Below the pieces are notes generated by a model. It saw nothing but the letters and a program-made list of their open reading frames with translations, searched no databases and was not told the DNA's origin. Both the position numbers and the translations under genes were made by a program. A stretch of 64,000 nt of DNA from Chalciporus piperatus (lineage: Eukaryota > Basidiomycota > Agaricomycetes > Boletales > Boletaceae), in assembly GCA_038093975.1 (NCBI GenBank), contig JBBPTG010000041.1:114334-178333 (forward strand). The letters are read 5' to 3'. Shown one piece after another: positions 24,090 to 34,148 of this stretch (position 1 is its first letter; the number at the start of each line of letters is the position of its first letter).

Positions 24090-24656
24090 ATGGATCTCAA
24101 GGACGTCTACGCTTGGGAGAGTGTCCTCCGCGACATCTTCATTCGCAACTTCACTAGGGATCAAGGAAACTTCGTCCTCTCCCTCCTCTTTGTACTCTTC
24201 ATCATCTGCAACGGTTGGATTCTCCGCATGCTCATTCCCTCCCTCCTCGCCGTCATCACCATCGTCGTCATCACCATCGCCATTCAGTATCTCATGTTCG
24301 CTCAGATGATCGTGACCAGACGGTCCACGTCTATCGAGATTAACTGGGACTGGACGACAAGGTGGATGAAGCTCGTCGTATGGCATCCGGATCTGAGCAA
24401 GTGGGACAACGTGATAGAGGAACAGCAGGAGAATCCTGATCAGCAGGAATGGCCCACAAACTGGCCTGATCTCGCTGAGGCTCCTATTCCCGACCCTGCA
24501 CTCGTAGGTGCTCCCCACCCTATTCCTGTCGATGAAAACGATGGTAACCCATTCGAACCACCAGTGACCTGGACAAACAACAACCTTCAGGTCGCAGTGG
24601 CTCCACCAGCAAATGGAGTACCGTGGATGAATCAAGGTCCACTCGTCGAAACCTGA
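24090..24656 (+). CDS. Membrane-protein ORF between integrase and 3' LTR of GyA copy 1
   Basis: 188 codons beginning 63 bp after the pol stop and ending 34 bp before the 3' LTR. Residues about 27-75 form two strongly hydrophobic helices (NFVLSLLFVLFIICNGW and LLAVITIVVITIAIQYLMFA). They are followed by a Trp-rich, acidic and Pro-rich hydrophilic tail. There is no signal-peptide cleavage site, furin-like site or fusion-peptide pattern that would support a true envelope protein, and no family that I recognise. The position is the one occupied by env-like ORFs in some gypsy elements. A shortened relative with the same layout is kept in both LARD copies (41730-41996; 51223-50957 minus). Confidence 0.6.
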   Translation: MDLKDVYAWESVLRDIFIRNFTRDQGNFVLSLLFVLFIICNGWILRMLIPSLLAVITIVVITIAIQYLMFAQMIVTRRSTSIEINWDWTTRWMKLVVWHPDLSKWDNVIEEQQENPDQQEWPTNWPDLAEAPIPDPALVGAPHPIPVDENDGNPFEPPVTWTNNNLQVAVAPPANGVPWMNQGPLVET

Positions 24657-24675
24657 TCGTCTAGGAATACGATCC

Positions 24676-24690
24676 ATAGAGAGGGGGTAG
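24676..24690 (+). other. Polypurine tract of GyA copy 1
   Basis: The sequence AGAGAGGGGGTAG directly precedes the 3' LTR. It would prime plus-strand DNA synthesis. The LARD copies have AGAGAGGAGGTAG at the same place. Confidence 0.75.
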
Positions 24691-25167
24691 TGTTACGAAC
24701 GCTCCATTTCCTTATCCTAATCATCCCTACATTCCATTACGCTTACTAGGTTTCTCTTCGTTTCTTGGACTTAGTCGTTTCACTTTCTCTTTTGTTATCT
24801 TATCTTATCGCATCACGTGACTTACTTACATAAGCTAGGTCTAGACCTTTGCTTACTAACTGATGACTCACCGCTCACTCGTCAGCATCAGTCAGCATTA
24901 CTCATCATATGACTCACGCTTACTCATTCCGCAGTAGAGCTAGTTACGCCATTGGCTAGTAGTCAGTATGAGTCATACCCAGTCACCTACGATAAGGTTT
25001 AGTCACAACATGTACAAACATTGACAATAGTATATAAACCCGGGTCGACAAGCACTGGACTCCCCAGTCTTGTTCTCCTGGAGTTTCCTCATCGAACCTC
25101 AGCCAAGTACATCGGCTCGCTATTGTCTAGTGTGAGTCTTAGCTCTTAGTTGAGTTGAGTCGTTTCA
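24691..25167 (+). repeat. 3' LTR of GyA copy 1
   Basis: A 477-bp LTR, nearly identical to the 5' LTR of this copy and to those at 28114-28589 (minus) and 32231-32706. It differs from the 5' LTR at several sites, including CATTTCC for CATTCC near the start, GCATCACGTG for GTGTCACGTG, and the segment around GGGTCGACAAGCACTGGACTC. It is followed by TTAAG, not by the GCTGC that precedes the 5' LTR. Confidence 0.92.
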
Positions 25168-25259
25168 TTAAGTAGGCGTTTTGAATGGACTGCAAAGAAA
25201 AGACTCTATTGCGATGTATATACAGTACAAGATAACGATGATATACATTGGCCCTGCCC

Positions 25260-28107
25260 TCACTCCTCAGTGTCCATCGGCTCTGATTGATCATCCCCTG
25301 AGGGAACCTTGTCAGTGGTATCACGATCTTCGCCCAATGGACCGTCATCTGACTCAGCGGCCGGACTGGACGGCTGGGACGGGTATTGGAACAAAGCCTG
25401 CATGGCTGTACCCATGTCAGGCTCTGTGTTGGTGTCGGCCGGCGGTGCGGCTGTCCCTTGATCACTAGATTCAATGACTGGCCTTGAGTCCAGAGTCGGG
25501 TCGGCCTCCAAAGTGACCGTGCTGGCCTCAGCGACGATCTCGGGCGCAGGGAGGTGTGCAGCCACTGAGGGCGAGCGGGACACAGCGGATTGTGGGGGAG
25601 CCGAAGCCGAGGGGGAGCCAAGGGGGAGAGAGGCAGAGGGAGATGGGCGAGGTTGCCAGACAAACGACGCGGCCGGTGATGGACGATGATCGACGGCTTG
25701 TACTTGCCTGACCGTTTCCAACACCCTCGACATCCCGCTGACCTGCTGGGATACCACCGAAAGCCCTGACTCCAGCTCGGAGAAGCGAGCCTCCATTTGG
25801 TCGAAGCGAGCGGCCGAGGGATGGATGGCGCCCTCCAGCCTCAGAGCGTAATCCCTCCATTCGGCATAGTCGGTCGACTCGCTCGAAGGACGAGAGACCG
25901 CCAAGACACCTGGAAGGTGTCCTTGCTCTCTGACGACCTTCGAGATCACCTGCCGGAAGGTCGGGACCTCGACCACTGGGGCTGGTAGACTATGTTAATG
26001 TCACATAGAGACCTGAATGACCTATGAACTCACTTGGCTTCACCTTCTTCGCCTTCGGCTCCTCTGATGCCGACTGAGCCCTTGGTCTCTCCTTCATTGT
26101 GCTCCGGCCTGCCTGCCCTTTGTCTTCCAGCCGCTTGGTCTGCTCCATGGCCAATGGGTCGTTGGAGTCGTCGTCCTCAGGAGCCGTCGCTGTCTCCTTG
26201 CCTTTCCCCTTGCCTGTTGCCACCCTTGTTGGGCGAGTGCTCTTCGGCCTGGTGGAGGGGCCTGGGGTGGCAGGCAAATCGGTCTCTGGGGCCGAAGCCG
26301 CGCATCTTGGATGGGCCGTTGTGAGCGAATACTTCTGCTTTCCCTGAAAACAGGGAATGCAGGCGTTGCGGCTCACTCCAGGATGCGGAATGCAGTCCCG
26401 ACCCATGGTGACACACCGGTCACATGGAGAGCGTTCTGGGGGAGGGGGTAGAACGGAGCCGCTGCCTGAGGCGGCAGCAGCCAAGGCGGGGGAGGGATGG
26501 GACGGGCCGGGTTAAGCGTTTTTGGCTCGTTCGGCCTTGTTACGTTCCTGTTGAGCCTTTGTTTGCATCATAGGCAGGTGGCGGCGGTGTAGGGAACGCA
26601 TATTCCCTACGCTTGCAGCCGGCGTTCTACCCCCATTTCCCATTCTCAACATTCCTCGACGTCTTTCCTTCCTTTCTGTTTATGTCCCAACCTCTTCCGC
26701 CGCACTTACAGCTTTCCGTCCCTATCACGTTCCGTTCCCGTCGTTCCGTGGTATACGGAAACCACGGATCGTTTGTTTTGTTCACAGGTATCGTCCTCCG
26801 TGTCCCCGGAAACCGTTGTCCAGGTATGAGATGATTCGCTGGTAAGCTTCCTTTCCATTCCACGTCCTCTAACCTTGCTACTAGTATGCGTCCTTACTGT
26901 CGCACTTTCCTTACTTTTACTCATCCTTTTCGTCTTGTCATCTATCCTGTCTATACTTAGTCCAGTACTGTCACTTAGCGTTCTGTCGCTATCAGAGTCT
27001 CGGGTATGCCCGGACTATAAAAGACTGTACTTTGCTTATTTTGAATGGACTTTTCTTTTCTCCACGCAACAACCTCTCTCTCTAAAACTCCGGAACCTTC
27101 GTCCACACTTTCCGTCCGTTCTTACCTTCGTTCCACTAGTCCTAACCGCAAGGAAGTGGTCCGGAACAACCGTTTGTTCGTACGGAACATCATTTTCCGG
27201 TTCTTCAACGGTTTGGTACGCCGGAAACGAGTCCTTTTGCTTGTCTTCATTCCCTGGAATCCCTTTAGGGTCGAACTTATCGTACCCTTCTTTATCTTTT
27301 GCTACTAACCTTCTCAGGATTTCTATTCCTACAGAGGATTTAGCTTTCTTACAGCGGGGGCGAGACGGTGTCTTTGGGGTTGGGGCTGGGAGACGAGCCG
27401 GCTTGGGTGCTTGCGATGGTGGGCGTTGAGTCTGCACGACGATTGAAGGGAGGGAGGGAAGCGATGGGCCCGATGGTGCTGACGCTTTGGTGTGTTTCGG
27501 GCGAGGCCTCGAGGACTTTGAAGGGACCGGCCGCTCTATTGGGTCATCTTCTGGCTCCTCGGCCTCATCTGACTCGACCGCAATAGCCCTCTGTTTACCC
27601 TTTCCTTGATGAGCTGGCGGCGGCGAGGTGATGCGAGGAGCCGTCAAAGACAGGGCGGTGGGCAACTCAGCAGTGGCAGGGGGGGGCGTTGTCGAGTGAG
27701 CGGCCTCAGATGGCCGGTACCAGTGGTGGAACTGGATGGAGTCGCCAGGATGGAGGATGGACTCCCATACCGGCCAACTGTTGACGTTGGTCCGGCTGGG
27801 GATCCTGATGTTCGCAGCGATGACGATGGGAGGGATGATGGTTGCAGCCTCAGCCATCGGGCGAAAACGATGCTGTGGGGAGTGAGAAAGTGAGCATAGG
27901 GTAGGGTAGGAGGGAGTAGTCTGGACGCACCAATGCCGCCCTCATGGAATCCACTCTCCTCTCCCAGTCTTGGGTGCGAGCCTCCAACTCCGAGCTTGAC
28001 AGGCGGCTCCCTCGGCCTTCGCCACTTTGAATGATAGCCTCAATTGTGATCTTGAGGAACTCGGCGAGAGCTTGAGCAGAGTTGTTGGCTTGCTGAGCAG
28101 ACATCAT
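25260..28107 (-). CDS. Unrecognised protein with a Zn-cluster-like cysteine motif, probably broken
   Basis: Pieces on the minus strand read as one gene. Exon 28107-27931 (MMSAQQANNSAQALAEF, a helical start) joins in phase to 27872 (HRFRPMAEAATIIPP, SWPVWESILHPGDSIQFHHW, then a Pro/Ser-rich stretch) and stays open to a stop at 27036. A second block begins near 26484: PPERSPCDRCVTMGRDC, then RNACIPCFQGKQKYS, resembling a binuclear zinc cluster in which one expected Cys is Tyr. It ends at 26034 and joins across a 52-nt intron to 25981-25260 (VVEVPTFRQVISKVV, YAEWRDYALRLE, acidic end). The stretch 26485-27035 between the blocks has no clear coding frame and may be an insertion. DNA binding is only a suggestion. 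The ATG lies 6 bp from a solo LTR target site. Confidence 0.5.
26485..27035. other. Possible insertion inside the cysteine-motif gene
   Basis: This stretch separates the two coding blocks of the minus-strand gene. It has a pyrimidine-rich plus strand, an inverted repeat GTAGGGAA...TTCCCTAC at 26591-26612 and a TATAAAAG box at 27016-27023 on the plus strand, so it may be part of an LTR or promoter of another element. I found no matching ends or target duplication. Confidence 0.3.
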
Positions 28108-28113
28108 GGTTGT

Positions 28114-28589
28114 TCAAACGACTCAACTCAACTAAGAGCTAAGACTCACACTAGACAATAGCGAGCCAATGAACTTGGCTGAGGTTCGATGAGGAAACTC
28201 CAGGAGAACAAGACTGGGGAGTCCAGTGCTTGTCGACCCGGGTTTATATACTATTGTCAATGTTTGTACATGTTGTGGCTAAACCTTATCGTAGGTGACT
28301 GGGTATGACTCATACTGACTACTAGCCAATGGCGTAACTAGCTCTACTGCGGAATGAGTAAGCGTGAGTCATATGATGAGTAATGCTGACTGATGCTGAC
28401 GAGTGAGCGGTGAGTCATCAGTTAGTAAGCGAAGGTCTAGACCTAGTTTATGTAAGTAAGTCACGTGATGCGATAAGATAAGATAACAAAAGAGAAAGTG
28501 AAACGACTAAGTCCAAGAAACGAAGAGAAACCTAGTAAGCGTAATGGAATGTAGGGATGATTAGGATAAGGAATGGAGCGTTCGTAAAA
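28114..28589 (-). mobile_element. Solo GyA-type LTR upstream of the cysteine-motif gene
   Basis: A 476-bp LTR in reverse orientation, very similar to 32231-32706. It is flanked by GTTGT on both sides (28109-28113 and 28590-28594), a clear 5-bp target duplication. The terminal bases have drifted (TCAAACG for TGAAACG at one end, TAAAA for TAACA at the other). No primer site or internal sequence adjoins it. Its TATATAAA box points toward the minus-strand gene, whose ATG is 6 bp beyond the LTR end, so the LTR could act as its promoter. Confidence 0.88.
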
Positions 28590-29483
28590 GTTGTATGGAT
28601 AACGAGTAGAGAAGAAGTGACGAGCAGGGTGTTAGGGAGGCGAGATGAAATGAAGTGTTCAAAGGTTGTGGAAGAGTGACGGCCGAGAATAAAAGCTATA
28701 GAAAGTGATGTAATGTGTTTGTCCAAGTTGGGTGAGCGGAGCTGGAAATGTACTTGCATTCTCATAGGGAGCAGGTGACATGGGAAACTGGAGTCTCGGG
28801 TGCTGTTGATCCGATTGATCTGATTAGGCTCAGCCGATGGGTTCTGGAACGACTCAACTCAATCAAGAGCTAGCGCTATCATCAGACAACATGCCCTAGC
28901 GAAACCACATCAACTCAGTAACTAGAGCTGAGGATCAGACTAGGCAAGCAGGAGCGCTTGGCCCATGAAGTTCAAGAAGAGGAAACTCCAGGAGAACAAG
29001 ACTGGAGAGCCAGTGCTTGTCAACCCGGGTTTATATACTATTGACAGTGTTTGTACATGTTGTGGCTAAACCTTAACTATATGACTAGGTATGACTAGAT
29101 ATGAGTCATGGCGAGTAACAGCCAATAGTGTATATGACTAGGAAGCGAGATGAGTCAGCGTGAGTCAGTATGAGTCACGGTGAGTCATAATGAGTCAATA
29201 AGAGTCTGAGTCATGGTGACTCGGTATGAGTCATTGACAGTGGGGAAGATGCACAGCCACGCACAGCCACGTTACGTAAGCGAAAGGCTAGACCTAGCTG
29301 ATGTCAGCAGGTCACGTGATGTGATCTTGATAAGATAAGATAACAGAAAAGGGAGAGAAAGCGACTAAGTCCAAAAGTGAAAGAGAAACGTAGTAAGTGT
29401 AGGAAAGACTAGGATAAGGAACTGAGCGTTCGTAACAGGTTCTATCTCCCCTGGTCTGTCCTTGACTATTTTGCAACATACAC
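28590..29483. promoter_or_regulatory. Shared upstream region of a divergent gene pair, hit by two solo LTRs
   Basis: Without the solo LTRs at 28114-28589 and 28845-29437 and their duplications, only about 300 bp separate the ATG of the minus-strand gene (28107) from the ATG of the plus-strand gene (29484). The unique part 28595-28839 contains AATAAAAG at about 28688 and no open frame of note. A bidirectional promoter is inferred. Confidence 0.5.
28845..29437 (-). mobile_element. Solo LTR-B in the divergent promoter
   Basis: A 593-bp LTR in reverse orientation, the same length as the solo LTR in GyA pol, flanked by GGTTC on both sides (28840-28844 and 29438-29442). It has the same TGAGTCA-rich block (29140-29235), TTACGTAA, CACGTGA and GATAAGATAAGATAA features. 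One terminal base differs (TGGAACG for TGAAACG). Confidence 0.93.
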
Positions 29484-30836
29484 ATGGCACCAAAGCAAGT
29501 AAGATTCGCAGGTAAGTTGTCAGCCGAAAATCATCTTAGGAACACTGACCCCTGAGTGACTTAGGATTTGACAATGACACAGAGCCGGAATCCAGCGAAG
29601 ACGACAGAATGGCAACTTCAAGCGAATCATCATCGGCCGGCGCAGACACAAGGATGTCTGCAGATTCTCTGAGGGATTCACAACCAATAATAGCCAATAT
29701 CTCTGACAGTGAAGGTGGTGATTCTTCTTCAGGTATGTCAGAGGAAATGTTGGGAGGGATTCAGATGACATTCCCTAGACAGAAGATAGCACGGCCGCAG
29801 GAATGCCAAGAACAGAGTTCACATTCCACATGCCACCTTTGAGGCAATAGGATTCATCGGCTGCTGGTAAGAGCTTCAATGGCCGTTCTTTGGCAAGTTG
29901 GCCTGATTGCCCGAACAGCCGAGGTCAATGAATCCGTTTCAGAGACCTTCAGTCGTATCAGAGAACATGCGCTGCAAGATTTGCCAGCAGACGGCCCCAG
30001 AGATGGCTTCCCCTTGAGCTGGTTTTTGGAGGTCCCCAGAATGCCTTTGTGGAATCACATCGTATCGGCCAAGAGAACTGTTCGAATCCTTTTGGGTAAT
30101 GGCTCCGAGGAGGATATCAGGACAGTCCGTGCCGACGCAGCAAGGGTGGCCGAATGGTTTCAACAGAGGTCAGCCGAATCAGGGGCAACGTATCAAACCA
30201 GGGGCCAGAGGATGTGGGCCGAAATGGCCCAGAACTCATCGATTATCAACGCGGCTTTCATGACGCATTTTCTTACCTTGTCAGGCCGTGATCCAGCCGA
30301 GGCCGACGAGCAGGATATTGCATCGGCTGACATCCCAGCTATCATGTCGTCGAATGATCGGAGGGAAAACGAAAATAGACTTCTGGACGAGCTGGACCTG
30401 CGTAAGTACCTCGTGGCATCCTATGAGGGCAGAAGAATTCATTGGATTGCAGCCCATGACTGGCAAGGTAGAAATCCTGAGGACATGGCGACAGGAAATA
30501 CACCATTCACAGGGACGTTTGATCATTGTGAGTGGTTTTCATGATTATGGCATGGAATACATTGATGATAACGTCGTCGGCCGCAATCCAGTGGAGCAAG
30601 CAATCAACTGGGCCAACAGACAATTGGCCCAAGGGCTGTGCAGAGAACACCAGCCGCCGGAGGGATCAGCTGCTGAAGAACAGGCCAGAAATGATGATGC
30701 CACACTGATGGCCCTATCTTGGATCATGTTTGAACGCTTAGAATTTCTGGTCTACACTCGTAGGCAACACATATTCCATATGATTTCTTTGCTACGTCAG
30801 ATGGACATGTTGGAGAGGCTGAGGAATGTAATGTAG
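29484..30836 (+). pseudogene. Unrecognised gene with frame breaks
   Basis: The ATG at 29484 opens a 28-nt exon (MAPKQVRFA). After a 53-nt GT-AG intron (29512-29564) it continues as GFDNDTEPESSEDD, an acidic Ser-rich stretch. The same frame is closed by one TGA at 29840 and then open again from 29843 to 30544 (EVNESVSETFSRIREHALQD, LSWFLEVPRMPLWNHIV, IHWIAAHDWQGRNPEDMA). The final part lies in another frame and ends at 30836 (IDDNVVGRNPVEQAINWANR, HIFHMISLLRQMDMLERLRN). The TGA may sit in an unrecognised intron, since a coding-like stretch FEAIGFIGC ends at a GTAAGA donor at 29868; the shift near 30535 looks like a small indel. I do not recognise the family. It could be a host gene or a gag-like gene of an old element. 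Confidence 0.45.
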
Positions 30837-30889
30837 TGTAGGCCATATAATATTGACACTGATCACATTGGCTTATCCCTACCAATGGA

Positions 30890-31085
30890 CTAACTTTACA
30901 TCGGCCCATGCCTGCCTAGTGACACTAGGGATATCGGCCCATTCCTACGCATTGAGGCTCGATGCATTGGCCCATCCCTACACATTGACTCTGATTGCAT
31001 CGGCCCATGCCTACCTAGTGACACTAGGTATATCGGCCCATCCCTACGCATTGAGGCTCAATGCATCGGCCCATCCCTACCTAGT
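30890..31085. repeat. Tandem TCGGCCCAT repeats
   Basis: Variants of the phrase ATCGGCCCATCCCTAC recur about every 35-40 bp, arranged in a higher unit of about 108 bp that includes CCTAGTGACACTAGG. Six phrases are visible. The array follows the 3' end of the unrecognised gene and stops at the LTR-like element beginning at 31091. Confidence 0.7.
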
Positions 31086-31090
31086 GACAA

Positions 31091-31559
31091 TGTTACGCTT
31101 GTACCGGGTAGGTCAAAGCGTAGACACAAAAGCCTAGTCAAAGACAAGGGTTTCAAGGTAGCCCAACGATGGGATGTCCACGTTAAGGCCTAGCGTCCAT
31201 TCAAGAGTGGGACGGTGACTCTCAGAGAGTTCAAGGAAGCGAGGAATGACCAAGCTAGATTGCGTAGGTCTAAGTTAGGGTTACAGGAGGAAACTCAAGG
31301 GTTTATATAAGTGAAGAAACGAGTTAAGGGCAGGCATGGAACAAGTCAGAATATGTAAGAACGAGTCATGACGAATAAGAATGAGTCATGCTCGGTAAGC
31401 ATACGAGTTAGCGATGACGAAGCGTGGAAGATGAAAGAATATTAAGGAATGTTCGCTGACTAAAGCAAGGTAAGAAATGGGAGGCCTAGGCAGGACTCGA
31501 ACCAGTGACTAGGACTTAGTACAAGGTGATAAGCAAGGAAAGAATGAGTGATCATAACA
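31091..31559 (-). mobile_element. LTR of a third gypsy-like family (3' LTR, reverse orientation)
   Basis: A 469-bp segment with ends TGTTACGCTTG...ATCATAACA. Read on the minus strand it has TATATAAACCC followed by TTGAGTTTCCTCC, the same layout as the GyA LTR core, plus TGACTCAT copies. On its inner side (31560-31572) the minus strand reads ACAGGGGTAA, a purine tract next to an LTR. The internal sequence to the right is a gag fragment, so this is the 3' LTR of a truncated element. The outer flank is GACAA. Confidence 0.6.
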
Positions 31560-31604
31560 TTACCCCTGTATTAGAATCAAGTCATCGACAAAGATAAAAA
31601 CTAG

Positions 31605-32230
31605 TCAAATGTTTAACCCGTAGTGACCTGGAGAACCGGTCATGTTTGCATATCCGACATCGTCGGTTGGATCATCTCCGTCATAGAGAGTGGCATCGTC
31701 GTCGTCGCGTGAATAAGTCTCACCCGAGATACGGGTGTAGAGTGGAGGGGGGTGTCGAGCAGATCTATTGGTATTGGTTGGTCGGCACGAACGGGAAGAG
31801 GGTGCAACAGGTGGTGTGGTCGTATGTCTCTGGCCACGCCTAAGTGGGCAACGACCTTGAATGTGACCGGGTGCCCCGCGGAAGCACGTGGGACACTGGT
31901 ATACGGGACAGTGGACACGTATATGGCCCAGTCGGTGACACACGAAGCAGGCATCGTGGTACTGGGGATGTGAGGTGGATAGAGGTATGGTGCCAGTCTG
32001 TTGTCGTTGCGAGGTAATGTGGTTACGTTCTGCACGAAAGAACACTGCTTCCTCTTCATCGTTCAAAGGGGAGCTAGACGCGGAAGGTGTCGACGAGGGA
32101 AGAGATGAGGTAGAAACTCCGATGACAGGGGTTGGAGATTGAGCTGCAGAGGCAGATTCTCTGAGGTAGCGGTCTAGGTCATCCAGGAACTCCGGCATCC
32201 GTAGCTCGTAGAGAGCAATGCTGAGGTTGG
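31605..32230 (-). pseudogene. C-terminal Gag fragment with two zinc knuckles
   Basis: Minus-strand frame open from the GyA LTR junction at 32230 down to a stop at 31605. It begins NLSIALYELRMPEFLDDLDRYL, which looks like the end of a Gag capsid domain. It then has CFVCHRLGHIRVHC (C-X2-C-X4-H-X4-C) and CPTCFRGAPGHIQGRC (C-X2-C-X6-H-X4-C), nucleic-acid-binding knuckles, and an acidic tail. Only 45 bp separate the stop from the LTR, so no pol follows. This was either a gag-only element or one that lost pol. Its 5' part was removed or separated by GyA copy 2. Confidence 0.6.
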
Positions 32231-32706
32231 TGTTACGAACGCTCCATTCCTTATCCTAATCATCCCTACATCCCATTACGCTTACTAGGTTTCTCTTCGT
32301 TTCTTGGACTTAGTCGTTTCATCTTCTCTTTTGTTATCTTATCTTATCGCATCACGTGACTTACTTACATAAGCTAGGTCTAGACTTTCGCTTACTAACT
32401 GATGACTCACCGCTCACTCGTCAGCATCAGTCAGCATTACTCATCATATGACTCACGCTTACTCATTCCGCAGTAGAGCTAGTTACGCCATTGGCTAGTA
32501 GTCAGTATGAGTCATACCCAGTCACCTACGATAAGGTTTAGCCACAACATGTACAAACATTGACAATAGTATATAAACCCGGGTCAACAAGCACTGGACT
32601 CCCCAGTCTTGTTCTCCTGGAGTTTCCTCATCGAACCTCAGCCAAGTACATCGGCTCGCTATTGTCTAGTGTGAGTCTTAGCTCTTAGTTGAGTTGAGTC
32701 GTTTCA
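32231..32706 (+). repeat. 5' LTR of GyA copy 2
   Basis: 476 bp, TGTTACGAACG...GTCGTTTCA, preceded by GTTGG. It is nearly identical to the other GyA LTRs. The TATATAAA box is near 32570 and the self-priming donor GTCTTGTTCT at 32606-32615. Confidence 0.92.
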
Positions 32707-32849
32707 TTAGAACAAGACTAATATTTTCTTTTGTCTTAGCGTCTCGTCGCTACCACACGTGTTCTTGTACACCACTTCAACCGTTGATCACTAGTGGGTA
32801 CCGTGCTGCTTGTACGCGCCTTGTCATCGCTGACCTTGTTTTTGAATAA

Positions 32850-34107
32850 GTGTCGAGCAACCCCGCCGCATCTCAGCGCGCCGCGTCCCCTGTACCTTCC
32901 ATCCAGTGGAACGGTATACTTGACCTCCCCGCCGTCGAGAACAACCTCGACTTCACTAGCGTCATCAGAAACCTCGAACGAGCTGTAGAGGTCTATCCCG
33001 GCTTCACCAGCATCATCGACGACCTTGAGCGAGAGAACGCTCGTGTCCAGGAAGACGTCGCTCGTACTCAGGCGTTACACGCTGAGAGAGAAAAGGAGTT
33101 CATTGAGAAGTACTCAGCGCCGATAGTCCCAGAGCCTGACTACTCGGATCTTTACGTTGATTGGAGAGAACCTCCGGTAATTCCCTCGTATCCATACCAT
33201 TTACCTTCAGAGGTTTACATTCACCCTCTCGGTACCCTTCGGTTACCTCATCACCCCGCCAATCTCCAGATCGGCACTCGTCGACTTCCGTCGCTTCCTC
33301 CCATCGAGGCTATTCGGGCACCGTTGCCGCCCAACCCCCAGCAGATACTAGCCGACGCCTTCGGCGTTGAAGAGTTATATTACCGTGCCTCCTCCATCCC
33401 CAGAGCCCCAACCCCGCTCGCTGAGCCCGTCGATTGGACAGGCATCGACGAGGATATCTCTGCTCTTCAACACAAATTCCCCATTGGAATCTCTGGCCGT
33501 ACGGAAAGTTTCCGCCGCGCTCTCTATCACACGCTTATATCCCCGGCAGGTGAGAACGCGATTCGAGAGAACGTTAACGATCGGATACGTGAACGCCGAC
33601 GAAGCGACAGGTTACTTAGAGGTATTCCAGAGGACGCCGATATACGTATTAAGGAGAGAGTACCAACCCCGCGTCCTACTCGTCGCACTCGCTGCCCTAA
33701 GCCTCTCGTCCCTCTTAGGAAGATTCGTCCAGTACAGCTTACAGGCCTTCCTACTACTTTCATACCTCACCTTCGGCCACGTAATTCTCTCAGACGACCT
33801 TCGCGTTACATTTGACTTCGCCTACATACTCGTATCTCACAGGAATTGTCCAGTAGCACCACCTACTCCTCCTCAATCCCCTGTTGTATCACAAGCGGAG
33901 TTAGAAGAGGACAGAGAATCAATACCAGGATTGGTAGAGTCTGATAGTGAAGAAGAAGAAGGACTAAGAGATACAAACGCACCAGGAGTGCAACTTTACT
34001 ACCCCGCACCTCATTCCATCAGAAGAAGCATTCCACCGCCACCTTACCAAAGAGACGCCCCTGCTTCGCTATCAGGAGAGACCCTTGAAGGATCTCAGGA
34101 GATCTGA
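32850..34107 (+). CDS. Extra ORF between LTR and gag of GyA copy 2
   Basis: Frame 1 is open from 32850 to 33815 (321 codons, starting with the same Ser/Asn/Pro-Ala residues as copy 1), and frame 2 from 33367 to 34107. Compared with copy 1, this copy has a 13-residue insertion (region PYHLPSEVYIHPLGTLRLPH) and many substitutions, yet both frames stay open over their overlap. The GTATTC donor and CTCTTAG acceptor that could join the frames are also kept. This supports a real product of the spliced or shifted form. Confidence 0.5.
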
Positions 34108-34148
34108 AATAAATCTAGTCTTATCCCTTCCGTTCTAGTGCATCAAGA

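Larger units (their letters stand above)
16644..25167 (+). mobile_element. GyA copy 1: chromodomain Ty3/gypsy retrotransposon with a solo LTR inside pol
   Basis: An 8.5-kb element running TG...CA: 5' LTR 16644-17118, self-priming site, extra ORF, gag, pol in the order protease-RT-RNase H-integrase-chromodomain, a membrane ORF, a purine tract and a 3' LTR 24691-25167. The order RT before integrase plus the chromodomain places it in the chromoviruses (Tf1/sushi-like). The flanks do not match (GCTGC before, TTAAG after), so the element or one side has recombined since insertion. Pol is broken by the solo LTR at 21166-21758, and the protease has lost its catalytic Asp. This copy therefore cannot move on its own. 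Confidence 0.92.

Noticed and set aside
24090..24656. A true envelope glycoprotein
   Set aside because: No signal peptide cleavage, fusion peptide or furin-like site; only the position and hydrophobic helices fit.
24084..24677. 197-codon minus-strand frame opposite the GyA membrane ORF
   Set aside because: A shadow of the plus-strand ORF; low-complexity Asp/Glu and His-rich runs, no homologue motif.
16639..25172. A target duplication around GyA copy 1
   Set aside because: GCTGC and TTAAG do not match, so none is claimed.
30890..31085. CRISPR-like spacing of TCGGCCCAT repeats
   Set aside because: Eukaryotic locus; the intervals are themselves repeats, not unique spacers, and no cas-type gene is present.
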